DNA of 64,000 bases, taken from positions 31,509-95,508 of the forward strand of contig NZ_CAJPQR010000003.1 in the NCBI RefSeq assembly GCF_905372745.1. Reading direction: 5' to 3'. Positions within the stretch are counted from its first letter, which is position 1, and each line of letters opens with the position of its first letter. Below, in pieces: positions 9,303 to 18,171 of this stretch. A program made the position numbers and the translations under genes. Origin of the DNA: an uncultured Campylobacter sp. (GTDB taxonomy: Bacteria > Campylobacterota > Campylobacteria > Campylobacterales > Campylobacteraceae). The notes below the pieces were generated by a model. That model saw nothing but the letters and a program-made list of their open reading frames with translations, had not been told where the DNA came from and ran no database searches.

Positions 9303-10481
9303 GTGAGAGTATATCTAGACAACAATGCCACGACGATGGTCGATCCCGAAGCTTTCGAGCTTATGAGGCCGTTTTTTTGCGAAAAATACGGCAACCCAAA
9401 CTCGCTTCATAAATTCGGCTCAGAGACGCACCCCGCGCTTCGCCGCGCGATGGACCAGCTCTATGCGGGCATAAACGCGAGCGATAACGACGATATCGTG
9501 ATAACAAGCTGCGCCACCGAGAGCAACAACTGGGTGGCTAAGGGCGTGTTTTTCGATCATATATTAAATAAAGAAAAGGATCACGTCGTAATCAGCGCCG
9601 TCGAGCATCCGGCGATCGCGGCGACGTTTGAGTCGCTCAAGAAATACGGCGTGCGCGTGAGTTACGTACCCGTAAACGAAAACGGTCTGCTCGATCCAAA
9701 CGACCTAAGAAAGCTCATCGACGATAAAACCGCGCTAGTTAGCATCATGTGGGCAAATAACGAAACTGGCACGATTTTCCCGATCAAAGAGTGCGCACAG
9801 ATCGCTCACGAATACGGCGCGCTATTTCACACCGATGCGACGCAAACCGTTGGCAAGATCAAGATAAACGTGCGCGAGATGGGCATGGATTTTATGAGCT
9901 TTTCAGCGCATAAATTTCATGGACCAAAAGGCGTTGGCGGTCTGTATATCAAGGACTCGCAAAAGCTAACGAGCCTGCTTCACGGCGGCGAACACATGGG
10001 CGGCAGACGCAGCGGGACGCTTGACGTCGCTGGTATCGTGGGCATGGCGCAAGCCCTGGAAAACAGCAACAAGCTAATCGAATTTGAAAATCTGCACGTA
10101 AGACGCCTGCGCGATAAGCTCGAAGACGCGCTGCTGCAAATCCCCGATATATCGGTCGTGGGAGACCGCGCTCACAGGCTGCCAAACACCATCCTAGCCG
10201 CCGTAAAAGGCGTCGAAGGCGAGGCGATGCTATGGGATCTAAATCAGGCCGGTATCGCCGCGTCTACGGGCTCGGCGTGCGCGTCCGAGACGCTAGAGAG
10301 CAATCCGATAATGGAAGCAATCGGAGCTAGCAGCGATCTGGCGCACACGGCGCTAAGGCTGTCGCTATCAAGGTTTAACACCGAAGAAGAGATCGACTAT
10401 ACGATAGAGCATATCAAAAAGGCGGTGGAGAGGTTAAGGGGCATATCAAGCACGTACGCCTATAACCCTAACAGCAAGTAG
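9303..10481 (+). CDS. nifS: Cysteine desulfurase, NifS type
   Basis: This 392-aa PLP enzyme releases sulfur from cysteine for Fe-S cluster assembly. The N-terminus YLDNNATTMVDP, the PLP lysine in SFSAHKFHGPKGVGGLY and the persulfide cysteine in ASTGSACASETL are all visible. It starts at GTG 9303. In epsilonproteobacteria NifS and NifU are usually the general assembly system rather than a nitrogen-fixation pair, and nifU follows here. The spacing to nifU (337 bp) is unusually large and filled by an inverted repeat. Confidence 0.96.
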   Translation: MRVYLDNNATTMVDPEAFELMRPFFCEKYGNPNSLHKFGSETHPALRRAMDQLYAGINASDNDDIVITSCATESNNWVAKGVFFDHILNKEKDHVVISAVEHPAIAATFESLKKYGVRVSYVPVNENGLLDPNDLRKLIDDKTALVSIMWANNETGTIFPIKECAQIAHEYGALFHTDATQTVGKIKINVREMGMDFMSFSAHKFHGPKGVGGLYIKDSQKLTSLLHGGEHMGGRRSGTLDVAGIVGMAQALENSNKLIEFENLHVRRLRDKLEDALLQIPDISVVGDRAHRLPNTILAAVKGVEGEAMLWDLNQAGIAASTGSACASETLESNPIMEAIGASSDLAHTALRLSLSRFNTEEEIDYTIEHIKKAVERLRGISSTYAYNPNSK

Positions 10482-10620
10482 CGGCTTGTCTTTTGAGCGC
10501 TTTTTGCGGAGCTTGCTAAAATTTAGCTCGGCGGACTACTTGTCCAGCCTACGCTAAATTTTACCTGCGCAACCCCAAAAATCATCTCAAAATACTTTGC
10601 CTTAACAATTTAAATTTCAT
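10481..10620 (+). repeat. Dispersed repeat copy A, left arm of the nifS-nifU palindrome
   Basis: Starting at the last base of the nifS stop codon, about 130 bp align along their whole length with 30672-30805 behind znuC. Conserved blocks are GCGGCT-GTCT, TTTAGCTC/TTTCGCTC, ACGCT-AATTTT, AAAAATCATCTC and ATACTT-GCCTTA. The reverse complement of 10671-10805 aligns as a third copy. It has no coding content. Confidence 0.6.
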
Positions 10621-10670
10621 AAATTTGGTTCAAATTTGGGTTTTTAAAAGCCCAAATTTGAGTTAAATTT
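10621..10670 (+). repeat. Central hairpin of the nifS-nifU intergenic palindrome
   Basis: CAAATTTGGG at 10631-10640 pairs with CCCAAATTTG at 10651-10660. The pairing extends outward through G-T-tolerant bases to AAATTT at both ends (10621-10626 and 10665-10670). In RNA this would form a strong stem with a 10-nt loop, and it sits at the centre of the larger A/C inverted pair. It could terminate or stabilise nifS mRNA. Confidence 0.65.
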
Positions 10671-10805
10671 AAAAGGAAGCGGGCGGCAGTATCGCGAGAT
10701 GGATTTGAATGTTGTGAAGCAAAAATGAGCAAGGCTAACCAAATAGGTTGCCGCAGCGATATTTTTGCAAACTCATTCAAAGACGCTCGCGAGACAACGC
10801 CTCTA
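10671..10805 (-). repeat. Dispersed repeat copy C, right arm of the nifS-nifU palindrome
   Basis: Read on the minus strand, this stretch contains GTTGTCTCGCGAGCG, TTTGCAAAAAT, CGCTGCGGC, TTTTTGCTTCA and ATCTCGCGATACT. These occur in the same order and spacing as in copies A and B. It therefore faces copy A, so the whole nifS-nifU gap can fold back on itself. It ends about 13 bp before the nifU start. Confidence 0.6.
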
Positions 10806-10818
10806 AAAAGGAAATAAA

Positions 10819-11811
10819 ATGGCAAAAAATAATCTAATCGGCGGCTCCATCTGGGACGAATACTCCCAAAACGTCCAAGACCGCATGAACAATCCCAAAT
10901 TTATGGGCGAGATAACACAGGACGAGGCAAAAGCAAGGGGTGGCAAGCTCATCGTAGCGGATTTTGGCGCCGAAAGCTGTGGCGACGCGGTGAGGCTGTA
11001 CTGGCTCGTGGATGAGAAAACCGACCGCATCATGGACGCTAAATTTAAAAGCTTTGGCTGCGGCACGGCGGTGGCTAGCTCAGATACAATGGCTGAGCTT
11101 TGCATCGGCAAGACCGTGGACGAAGCGGTCAAAATCACCAACATCGACGTGGAAAAAGCCATGCGCGACACGCCCGACGTCCCAGCCGTTCCGCCGCAAA
11201 AGATGCACTGTTCGGTCATGGCCTACGACGTTATCAAGGCCGCGGCGGCGCAGTACAAGGGCGTGGATCCGGAGCATTTCGAGGACGAGATCATCGTGTG
11301 CGAGTGCGCGCGCGTGAGCCTAGGCACGATCAAAGAGGTCATCCGTCTAAACGACCTACACACGGTCGAGGAGATCACGCAATACACCAAAGCAGGCGCC
11401 TTTTGCAAATCCTGCGTGCGCCCGGGCGGACACGAAAAGCGCGAGTATTATCTCGTGGACATCCTCGCAGACACCAGAGCCGAGATGGAGCGGGAGAAAA
11501 AGCAAGCCCTCATCGACGCGCAGGCTGTGGGCAAATTTGACGACGTGAGCTTTGAAAATATGACCGTCGTGGGCCAGTTAAAGGCTATCGAGAGCGTCAT
11601 AGATAGGGATATCCGCCCGATGCTGATGATGGACGGCGGCAACATGGAGATACTCGATCTACAAAAGGACGCCGAGGGTAAATTTGACGTCTATATCAGA
11701 TATATGGGCGCTTGCAGCGGCTGCGCAAGCGGCGCGACGGGCACGCTATACGCGATCGAAAACGTATTGCAAGAAAACCTCAGCCCAAATATCCGCGTCC
11801 TACCTATCTGA
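10819..11811 (+). CDS. nifU: Fe-S cluster assembly scaffold NifU
   Basis: The 330-aa protein has the full three-part NifU layout. First comes an IscU-like scaffold with cysteines in GAESCGDAVRLYW, SFGCGTAVASSD and KMHCSVMAYDV. Next is a BFD-like [2Fe-2S] domain with CECARVSLG and CKSC. Last is a C-terminal NFU domain with GACSGCASGATGTL. It receives sulfur from NifS and hands clusters to apo-proteins. The ATG is preceded by AAGGAAATAAA. Confidence 0.96.
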   Translation: MAKNNLIGGSIWDEYSQNVQDRMNNPKFMGEITQDEAKARGGKLIVADFGAESCGDAVRLYWLVDEKTDRIMDAKFKSFGCGTAVASSDTMAELCIGKTVDEAVKITNIDVEKAMRDTPDVPAVPPQKMHCSVMAYDVIKAAAAQYKGVDPEHFEDEIIVCECARVSLGTIKEVIRLNDLHTVEEITQYTKAGAFCKSCVRPGGHEKREYYLVDILADTRAEMEREKKQALIDAQAVGKFDDVSFENMTVVGQLKAIESVIDRDIRPMLMMDGGNMEILDLQKDAEGKFDVYIRYMGACSGCASGATGTLYAIENVLQENLSPNIRVLPI

Positions 11812-11963
11812 TTTGCTTTAGACGGCAAATTTGACGCGGCTTGGGCTCAAATTTGCGCTAAATTCGGGCGGTTAAATTTAGCCGTCCGAGAAGCTAGTCG
11901 CAAATTAAGCTAGCTATTATAAAAGATAGATTGTTTTTTGGGGTGAGAATCTAGCCGCAAGTA

Positions 11964-11991
11964 TTAATTTCGGGAATTATCCCGAAATTAA
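11964..11991. terminator. Bidirectional terminator-like hairpin after nifU
   Basis: A perfect inverted repeat with arms TTAATTTCGGGA and TCCCGAAATTAA around a short loop. The stop codon of the convergent 72-aa gene lies inside the right arm. It can serve both nifU and the small minus-strand gene. Confidence 0.7.
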
Positions 11992-12206
11992 GCTCTTTTA
12001 TTTTCTAGGCGGTTTAAAACGGGCTTTAAAAACTCGTCAAATTCGTCCTGCGTTAGCACTCTTTTGCCTAGTTTTTCCTTGCACTCTTTGCCAAGCTCGC
12101 ACAAAACCTCTCGGTTTGCTATACTTTGAGCCTTGCCATGTCTTGCTAGTACGGTGTTTAGCTCGTGTTCTTCGGAAAAGTTAACCAACTCTCGATCTGT
12201 TGCCAT
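11988..12206 (-). CDS. Small cytosolic protein of unknown function
   Basis: A 72-aa, charged, probably helical protein with no signal sequence. It has a good ribosome site (AAAGGAGC) before the ATG. The segment RVLTQDEFDEFLKPVLNRLE looks like a helical motif, but no family is recognised. It is convergent with nifU. Confidence 0.6.
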   Translation of the reverse strand: MATDRELVNFSEEHELNTVLARHGKAQSIANREVLCELGKECKEKLGKRVLTQDEFDEFLKPVLNRLENKRA

Positions 12207-12482
12207 TTTAGCTCCTTTGTTAAGAATTTTTGCAGATTATACAATTTTTAGCTTTAAAATTTAGCTAAATTTAGCGCCGAATTTGGATACTGAATTTGCC
12301 TTGCGGTAGCGATTTTGCCGCAGATTTTAGTCTAAATTTACTTGCAAATGCTCAAATTTCTTGCTAAGCAAACAACGGCCGTTACGGGTAGCGTTGGGAT
12401 TAGCGGCAGATGCGAGTAAAAAGCATCGTAGCAATAAGCGCGCTTAAAAGCAATTGCCTAAAACTCGCAAATAAAAGTCTAA

Positions 12483-12656
12483 TCAAGCGACCAAGTCGGC
12501 TTTTTTTAAAATTTTAGAGATTTGCGCTAAGGCTTTGCTGTATTCCAGCGCTTCGGCCTCCTTGTCGCTTTAAGCTAGCTTATCTTGGCGGCTTGTATCG
12601 TCAATTTTAGGCTCAAATTTAGCTGCTTTGGCGATTTTATCTTTTTGCGTTTGCAT
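12483..12656 (-). pseudogene. Small gene interrupted by an in-frame stop
   Basis: An ATG at 12656 with a strong AAGGAGG site opens a 28-codon frame that stops at TAA 12570-12572. The same frame then continues for 29 coding-like codons (including ALEYSKALAQISKILKKADL) to a TGA at 12483-12485. The simplest reading is a 57-aa gene carrying one nonsense codon. Two tiny separate ORFs or a sequencing error are alternatives. The rest of the 12207-12898 gap shows no other gene. Confidence 0.45.
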
Positions 12657-12898
12657 TTTTGCCTCCTTTTCAAATTTAACCCAAAAAACGTTTGTCCCGA
12701 ATTTCAATTTGCGAAATTAAATTTTTCTACTTCATTTATCAAAATACCTAAAATTCCGATAATCGTTTAATGTATGCGTTTTTAGTAATAAAGTTAGATT
12801 TTTACATATTCGGTTTTTAAGTTTTATAAAAGTATAAGTTGTTAATATTCGCTCAGATTTTAATACGAAATCAAATTTAATCACAAAGGAAAAACATA

Positions 12899-13318
12899 AT
12901 GTTTAGTGCAAGAAATCAACTAGCAGCTCAAATCACAGAGGTAAGAGAGGGAGCGGTAAACTCTCTAGTAGTAGCAAAGCTACAAGGCGGCGAGACCGTA
13001 AAAGCGACCGTAACCGTAGATAGCCAAAAGGCTCTAGATCTAGTAGCGGGCAAAAAGGTGGTTTATCTATTTAAAGCTTCTTCTATCATAGTAGCCAAAG
13101 GCGAGAACGGTCTAAAGCTAAGCGCTACTAACCAACTAAAAGGCAAGGTAACAAAAGTAGTAGAGGGCGCGGTAAACGCTGAAGTAGATATCCAGATAGC
13201 CGGCGGCGATAAACTAAGCGCTATCATCACTAATGAGTCTGCTAAAAACCTAGCTCTAAAAGCTGGCGATGAAGTAACTGCTATAATCAAAGCTAGCCAT
13301 ATTATCATAGGCGCTTAA
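12899..13318 (+). CDS. Di-Mop (TOBE) molybdate-binding protein
   Basis: A 139-aa protein made of two tandem Mop/TOBE domains. Repeat 1 begins SARNQLAAQITEVREGAVNS, and repeat 2 begins SATNQLKGKVTKVVEGAVNA. Each ends with an AGD/AGK...ASHIII/ASSIIV strand. Stand-alone molbindins of this type bind molybdate or tungstate and buffer it in the cytosol. No molybdate transporter genes flank it in this window. It has its own AT-rich upstream region. Confidence 0.9.
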   Translation: MFSARNQLAAQITEVREGAVNSLVVAKLQGGETVKATVTVDSQKALDLVAGKKVVYLFKASSIIVAKGENGLKLSATNQLKGKVTKVVEGAVNAEVDIQIAGGDKLSAIITNESAKNLALKAGDEVTAIIKASHIIIGA

Positions 13319-13325
13319 TGCTTTT

Positions 13326-13358
13326 AATTAGCGAGCGGTTTATGGCGCTCGCTGAATT
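13326..13358 (+). terminator. Terminator hairpin after the di-Mop gene
   Basis: AGCGAGCG at 13330-13337 pairs with CGCTCGCT at 13346-13353 around an 8-nt loop, with further AATT pairing outside and a T-rich run downstream. Confidence 0.65.
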
Positions 13359-13494
13359 GATTTGTTTTTGTTTAGATTTGATCCAAATTTATATCACTTA
13401 ACCCAAAATACTAAATTTATCCACCCAAATTTAACCCATGTTTTGTCTGATTTAGTGCTTATTTGCTCTTTATTTTTTCTTAAATTTTTTTATA

Positions 13495-13522
13495 TATAAT
13501 TTATCTAATCATTATCAATATT
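13495..13522 (+). promoter_or_regulatory. Promoter with Fur-box-like operator for the siderophore receptor
   Basis: A TATAAT -10 box at 13495-13500 is followed at once by TAATCATTATC (13506-13516), which matches the right half of the Fur consensus GATAATGATAATCATTATC exactly. About 13 of 19 positions match overall. The site lies just before AAGGAG and the TTG start at 13535. Iron-dependent repression by Fur is the likely meaning. Confidence 0.65.
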
Positions 13523-13534
13523 AAGGAGAAAATT

Positions 13535-15790
13535 TTGAACGTACAATGCAAATTTATAGGCTTATCTATCTGCCTTGCTTGCTCACTCTACGCAGTCGAT
13601 GCAAACCTCGGTGAGGTGACCGCCTACGGTAAAACAGACATCTCGGCCACCGAGGGTACGGGCTCATATACGACGCAAAACATGAACACTGCGACGGGTC
13701 TTGATTTAACTATCCGCGAAACGCCGCAAACCGTCACCATTATCCCTGATCAGCTCGTTAAAGATCTAAATTTAAACGACGTAGATAAGGCGCTAAGCTA
13801 TGCGCCGGGCATTACGACTACGAGCAGGTTTGGCATGAATCTACCGATGTCTAGAGGCTTTAACATCGATAACATCCAAGAAGACGGCATGCAGTCCACC
13901 ACCGCGCTTGCTGCGCAGGGGCTCTACGGCCAGTCCAAAGAGCATACCGATATGGCGTTTTATGACCGCGTGGAGGTACTTCGCGGCGTGGCGGGTTTGA
14001 CGCAGAGTAACGGCGAGCCCGGCGGCACGATAAATTTAGCTAGAAAGCGTCCGCAAAAGACGTTCGGAGCAAATTTATCCCTAGGTGTAGGCAGCTGGGA
14101 TACATACCGTAGCGTAGCAGACGTGACGGGCGGGCTAAACTCCGACGGCTCAGTCCGAGGCAGAGTAATCGGCACTCTGGGCAAGGATGGGTCGTTTAGG
14201 GATATGAAAGGCAACAAAAGAGGCGCAGTCTCTGCGATGATAGAAACCGATATAGGCGACTCCACGAACGCGCTTGCCGGGATAATCTACCAAAAAAGTA
14301 GAGGCGTCTACGATCCGTTTGGCGTACCCGTGGTCGGCAAGAACGGCGAGGAGTTAAATTTAAACCGCAAAACGACCTTTATATCAGACTGGAGTCGTGC
14401 GATCTACGAAAAATATAACCTATTTTTAGATCTTGAGCACTATTTTAACGACAGCATCAAGGCCTATGCCAAATTTAACTATACCGATAGCAAGAGCACC
14501 CTCAAATTCGGCGGCTGGCACGGAGTAAATCGCGATCCGATTACCAGATATATCGGCTACGATAGATACGACAACGCAAGTAAAGAATTTAGCTTTAAAA
14601 CCGGTATCGACGCAAACTATGATTTATTTGGTCAAAATCACGACTTTTTCACCAGCATTACGATGTCTCGCGAGACCTTCACGCAGCACGACAGAGACGT
14701 ATTTACGGGCGCGGCAAATCTCACCTATAATACCTTCAACAAAGGCCTCATAAACAATGAACCAAACTGGGGAGATATGACGGCTCTTTGCGCGCTGGGT
14801 ACCAACTGCTACAACCTATACTACAACACTAAAATTTACCAACAAATGTTTACGATCGGCACTAGGTATAACTTTAGCGACGACTGGCATTTACTCCTTG
14901 GCGCTAGATACTCGTGGTTAAAGAGAAATAGCACTACCGACAACTACCGCCGAGGCACGCATACGGTCGCACAAGAGGTCAAAAAGCACAAGCTAACGCC
15001 ATATATCGGTCTTACGTGGGATTTTGCCAGAGATCACTCGCTGTACGCCAGCTACACCGAGATATATAAGCCCCAAACTGCTACCGATAGAAATGACGAG
15101 ATACTGAAGCCTATTGTGGGCTACAACGCCGAGATCGGTCTAAAGTCCGAGTTTTTTGACGGCGCGCTAAACACGACCGTAGCGCTGTTTCAGATCGAAC
15201 AAGAAAATCGCGCGATACAAGACTACGAGTACTACGTCGCCACGAATAAAAACAGAAGCGTAGCCGAGGGTAAAGTACGAAGCCGCGGCCTTGATATCGA
15301 AGCAAACGGCGCGATCACCGATAGGTGGAAAATTTTCGGCGGATATACGTATAATAAAAGCGAATACATGAAAGACGAAACGCACAATCCTACAAGTGTC
15401 GACTACCGCAAAGGCGCAAATGCTAAGCCTTGGATACCAAAACATATTGTCAAGGTCTACACAAGCTACGAGCTGCCTCTAGTCGCGCAGCAAAAGCTAG
15501 TCTTTGGCACGGGCGTACGCTATCAGACCAAGACCAACAACATGTACTCAAGATACAATATCACGACCGGCGCGTATTATCCGGCTAACGACATCCCGGA
15601 CCAAAAGGCCTACGCGCTATGGGATTCGAATATCGCGTATTATTACGACAAGCACTTTAACGTAAATTTATCCGTCAAAAACATAACCGACGAGAAGTAT
15701 TTTATCAATCAAAATAACCGCGTGGCCGGACAAAATAACTTCTACGGCGAGCCTAGGAACTTTATGGTGACGTTTAATTACGCATACTAA
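13535..15790 (+). CDS. TonB-dependent siderophore receptor
   Basis: A 751-aa outer-membrane receptor. After the signal peptide (IGLSICLACSLYA), the plug domain shows IRETPQTVTIIPDQLV and the TonB-siderophore receptor block RGFNIDNIQEDG. The beta-barrel ends at NFMVTFNYAY, a C-terminal aromatic as usual for such barrels. TTG 13535 is preferred as start because AAGGAG lies 7 bp upstream. The sequence resembles ferric-siderophore receptors of the FpvA/FhuE group, but the ligand cannot be told. The ABC protein downstream may act with it. Confidence 0.9.
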   Translation: MNVQCKFIGLSICLACSLYAVDANLGEVTAYGKTDISATEGTGSYTTQNMNTATGLDLTIRETPQTVTIIPDQLVKDLNLNDVDKALSYAPGITTTSRFGMNLPMSRGFNIDNIQEDGMQSTTALAAQGLYGQSKEHTDMAFYDRVEVLRGVAGLTQSNGEPGGTINLARKRPQKTFGANLSLGVGSWDTYRSVADVTGGLNSDGSVRGRVIGTLGKDGSFRDMKGNKRGAVSAMIETDIGDSTNALAGIIYQKSRGVYDPFGVPVVGKNGEELNLNRKTTFISDWSRAIYEKYNLFLDLEHYFNDSIKAYAKFNYTDSKSTLKFGGWHGVNRDPITRYIGYDRYDNASKEFSFKTGIDANYDLFGQNHDFFTSITMSRETFTQHDRDVFTGAANLTYNTFNKGLINNEPNWGDMTALCALGTNCYNLYYNTKIYQQMFTIGTRYNFSDDWHLLLGARYSWLKRNSTTDNYRRGTHTVAQEVKKHKLTPYIGLTWDFARDHSLYASYTEIYKPQTATDRNDEILKPIVGYNAEIGLKSEFFDGALNTTVALFQIEQENRAIQDYEYYVATNKNRSVAEGKVRSRGLDIEANGAITDRWKIFGGYTYNKSEYMKDETHNPTSVDYRKGANAKPWIPKHIVKVYTSYELPLVAQQKLVFGTGVRYQTKTNNMYSRYNITTGAYYPANDIPDQKAYALWDSNIAYYYDKHFNVNLSVKNITDEKYFINQNNRVAGQNNFYGEPRNFMVTFNYAY

Positions 15791-15981
15791 TCAGGCTATT
15801 GCGCACCTGCTTTTCGGGCTTAGCTAGGCTCGTAAAATTTATAAATACGAGCCTCTAGCGTAAATTTGTCTTACTTATTTACGGAGCTAAATTTGCTCAA
15901 TGCGGACTAAATTTAGAATAAAATTCGCGCCGTAAAAAATCTCGCCGTAAATAGCAAAAAACCAAACAAAAAAGGCTAAAT

Positions 15982-17730
15982 TTGCAAATTTTAAAGAAGT
16001 TTTTCATCATCGCGGGCTGGTTTTGGACGGGCAAGCGCTCACTAGCGGCGTGGGCGATGCTGGCCGTGACGCTGGGGGCTAGCCTAGCCATCGTCAAGGT
16101 CGCGACGCTAATGAATGCCTGGGATAAAAAATTTTACGACGCGATCGAAAAATTTGAAAAAGATCTCATGCTCCCGCTTGTGGGCGAATTTCTCGTCTAT
16201 ACCGCCGTTATCGTGCTTTTTATCGTGATAGGAAGCTGGTTTAAAAAGCTGCTCGTGATCTCGTGGCGCGAGAGCCTAAGCGAAGAGATGGAAAATCTAT
16301 GGCTAAAAAACGCAAATTTCTACCGCTTATCCGGTGTCGCGGGCTTTGATAACCCGGACCAGCGTATCGCAGAGGACAGCCTCCTGCTCGCCGATAAAAG
16401 CGTAAATCTAATAAAATCCATGGTTTACAACCTCTCCAAGCTTTTTGCTTTCACGTTTATCCTCTGGGAGGCGTCAAAAGTACTGCGCTTTGGCGCTTTT
16501 GGACGCGAGTTCGCGTTAGAGGGCTTTTTGGTCTATGTCGCGCTCGTTTATACGCTTTTTAGCTCGCTTATCACGCACCTCATAGGCCGCAGCCTAAAGC
16601 GCCTAAACTACGAAAAACAGCAGGTTGAGGCCGACTACCGCGCAAATCTGCTAATCACCCGCGAAAATGCCGAAGCCGTCGCGCTAATGAATGGCGCCGG
16701 CGCTGAAAAATCGCGCTTTAGAGCGAGTTTTGGCGAGGTAGTGCGCAACTGGCGCGTCATCATGAACACCGAGTTTCGCCTCGAGTGCTTTTCGGCAAGC
16801 TATCTAAAGGTCACGAATCTCATCCCGATTTTCGCCTGCTTGCCGCTTTATTTCGCGCACGCGATGAGCTTTGGCGATATGATGCGGGCACGCTCGGCGT
16901 TTTACAGCGTGCAAGACGGCTTTGCGTGGTTTATGGATTATTATAAACAGATCATGGAGTGGGCTGCGAGCGTGGAGCGCGTGTATAAATTCATCGATAT
17001 CGCGCAGGCAGCGGACTCTAAGGTCAAATTTGACGCTAAAATTAGAGAGCAAAACAGCGATCTTGACGGAGCGAACGAACCCGCTCAGGTAACGGCGGCA
17101 AATTTGGCACAAGATAAATTTGACGAAAACGCCGAAGCAAACGAGCTAAGGTGTACAAATTTACAAATTTTTACCCCAAGCGGCGAAAGGTTGGTTTGCG
17201 GGCTAAATTTAAGCGTAAAAAGTGGCGAATGGGTACTGCTACGCGGCGCTAGCGGAACGGGCAAAAGCAGCGTATTTAGGTATATCGCGGGCATCTGGGA
17301 TCACGGCTCGGGCGATGTTTGCGCTCCGCGCGGGACGATGGTCGTGCCGCAAAAACCGTTTTTAGCGCGCATGAGCCTAAGGCGGCTTATCGCGTATCCT
17401 AGCGATTTGCAAGGCACCGATGCCGATTTTACCGATATTTTAAGGCGCGTACGGCTGGAGAAATTTATCTTTGAGCTAGACGAAATCAAAGACTGGGGCA
17501 AGATTTTAAGCGGCGGCGAGGCGCAAAGGCTTGCATTTGCAAGAGTTTATTTTGCGCAGCCTGCGTTTTTACTACTTGATGAGGCGACATCGGCGCTTGA
17601 TAGCGCACTAGCAAACGAGCTTCTTGCTAATCTAAAGCACGACTTTCCGCGCCTTGGCGTACTAGCTATCACGCATCAAGAGGAGCTTAAATTTATTTTT
17701 GACAAGGTTATAGGCATTGATAAAACTTAA
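15982..17730 (+). CDS. SbmA/YddA-like fused ABC permease-ATPase
   Basis: A 582-aa half-transporter. An N-terminal membrane domain of about 330 residues includes DKKFYDAIEKFEKD and FRLSG-type elements typical of the ABC_membrane_2 (SbmA/BacA, YddA) family. It is followed by an ATPase domain with Walker A LRGASGTGKSSVF, signature LSGGEAQRLAFAR and Walker B FLLLDEATSALD. It starts at TTG 15982. Its place 190 bp behind a Fur-box siderophore receptor suggests a role in siderophore or peptide traffic across the inner membrane. That is inference from context only. Confidence 0.85.
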   Translation: MQILKKFFIIAGWFWTGKRSLAAWAMLAVTLGASLAIVKVATLMNAWDKKFYDAIEKFEKDLMLPLVGEFLVYTAVIVLFIVIGSWFKKLLVISWRESLSEEMENLWLKNANFYRLSGVAGFDNPDQRIAEDSLLLADKSVNLIKSMVYNLSKLFAFTFILWEASKVLRFGAFGREFALEGFLVYVALVYTLFSSLITHLIGRSLKRLNYEKQQVEADYRANLLITRENAEAVALMNGAGAEKSRFRASFGEVVRNWRVIMNTEFRLECFSASYLKVTNLIPIFACLPLYFAHAMSFGDMMRARSAFYSVQDGFAWFMDYYKQIMEWAASVERVYKFIDIAQAADSKVKFDAKIREQNSDLDGANEPAQVTAANLAQDKFDENAEANELRCTNLQIFTPSGERLVCGLNLSVKSGEWVLLRGASGTGKSSVFRYIAGIWDHGSGDVCAPRGTMVVPQKPFLARMSLRRLIAYPSDLQGTDADFTDILRRVRLEKFIFELDEIKDWGKILSGGEAQRLAFARVYFAQPAFLLLDEATSALDSALANELLANLKHDFPRLGVLAITHQEELKFIFDKVIGIDKT

Positions 17731-17892
17731 AAATTATCGCTAAATTTTTAGTCCTATATTAAGCCCGTTTTGTTAAATCAATACACTTACGCGCCGGAGT
17801 GTTTTATATTTTATTTTTTATCAAAACGACCGCATTTTATCTTTTTGTATCGGTTCAAAGAGCACGATTTAACGCAAGTTCCAAATTTACGG

Positions 17893-18119
17893 TTAAACGG
17901 TCTCCCAAAATCTCAGCTTCGTTTTGATCGCGTCCTGATTTTTTTCGCGTAAAATTTGCAAAAACTCTTTAAAATTTGGCATAAAATCGAAACGGCGGGC
18001 ACAAATTTATATTCGGCCGAGCCGTCTTGCTCAAACTCGTCCGCAAAACAAATCCGCGCAATCCCGCCAAAAAGCAAAACGTTAAAAGTTATGATTAAAA
18101 TTTCGGTTATTTTTAAAAT
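17893..18119 (-). pseudogene. Possible decayed small exported protein
   Basis: In the otherwise empty 17731-18171 gap, a minus-strand frame behind an AAAGGA site (first possible codon ATT 18119) encodes a signal-like segment (FNVLLFGGIARICFADEFE) and stops at 17913. A neighbouring frame continues coding-like sequence (FKEFLQILREKNQDAIKTK) to 17893. No ATG/GTG/TTG start is present and the frames disagree, so it may be a remnant. Weak evidence. Confidence 0.25.
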
Positions 18120-18171
18120 TTGAGTCCTTTCAAAAATGCAAATTTAACCCCTGCGTCGCTTGCGGCCGAGC

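Noticed and set aside
11012..11540. Long overlapping plus frames inside nifU
   Set aside because: Arg/Ser/His-rich shadow composition and no ribosome sites; nifU has full domain structure.
12585..12770. 61-codon plus frame
   Set aside because: Antisense to the interrupted small gene and lacks a ribosome site.
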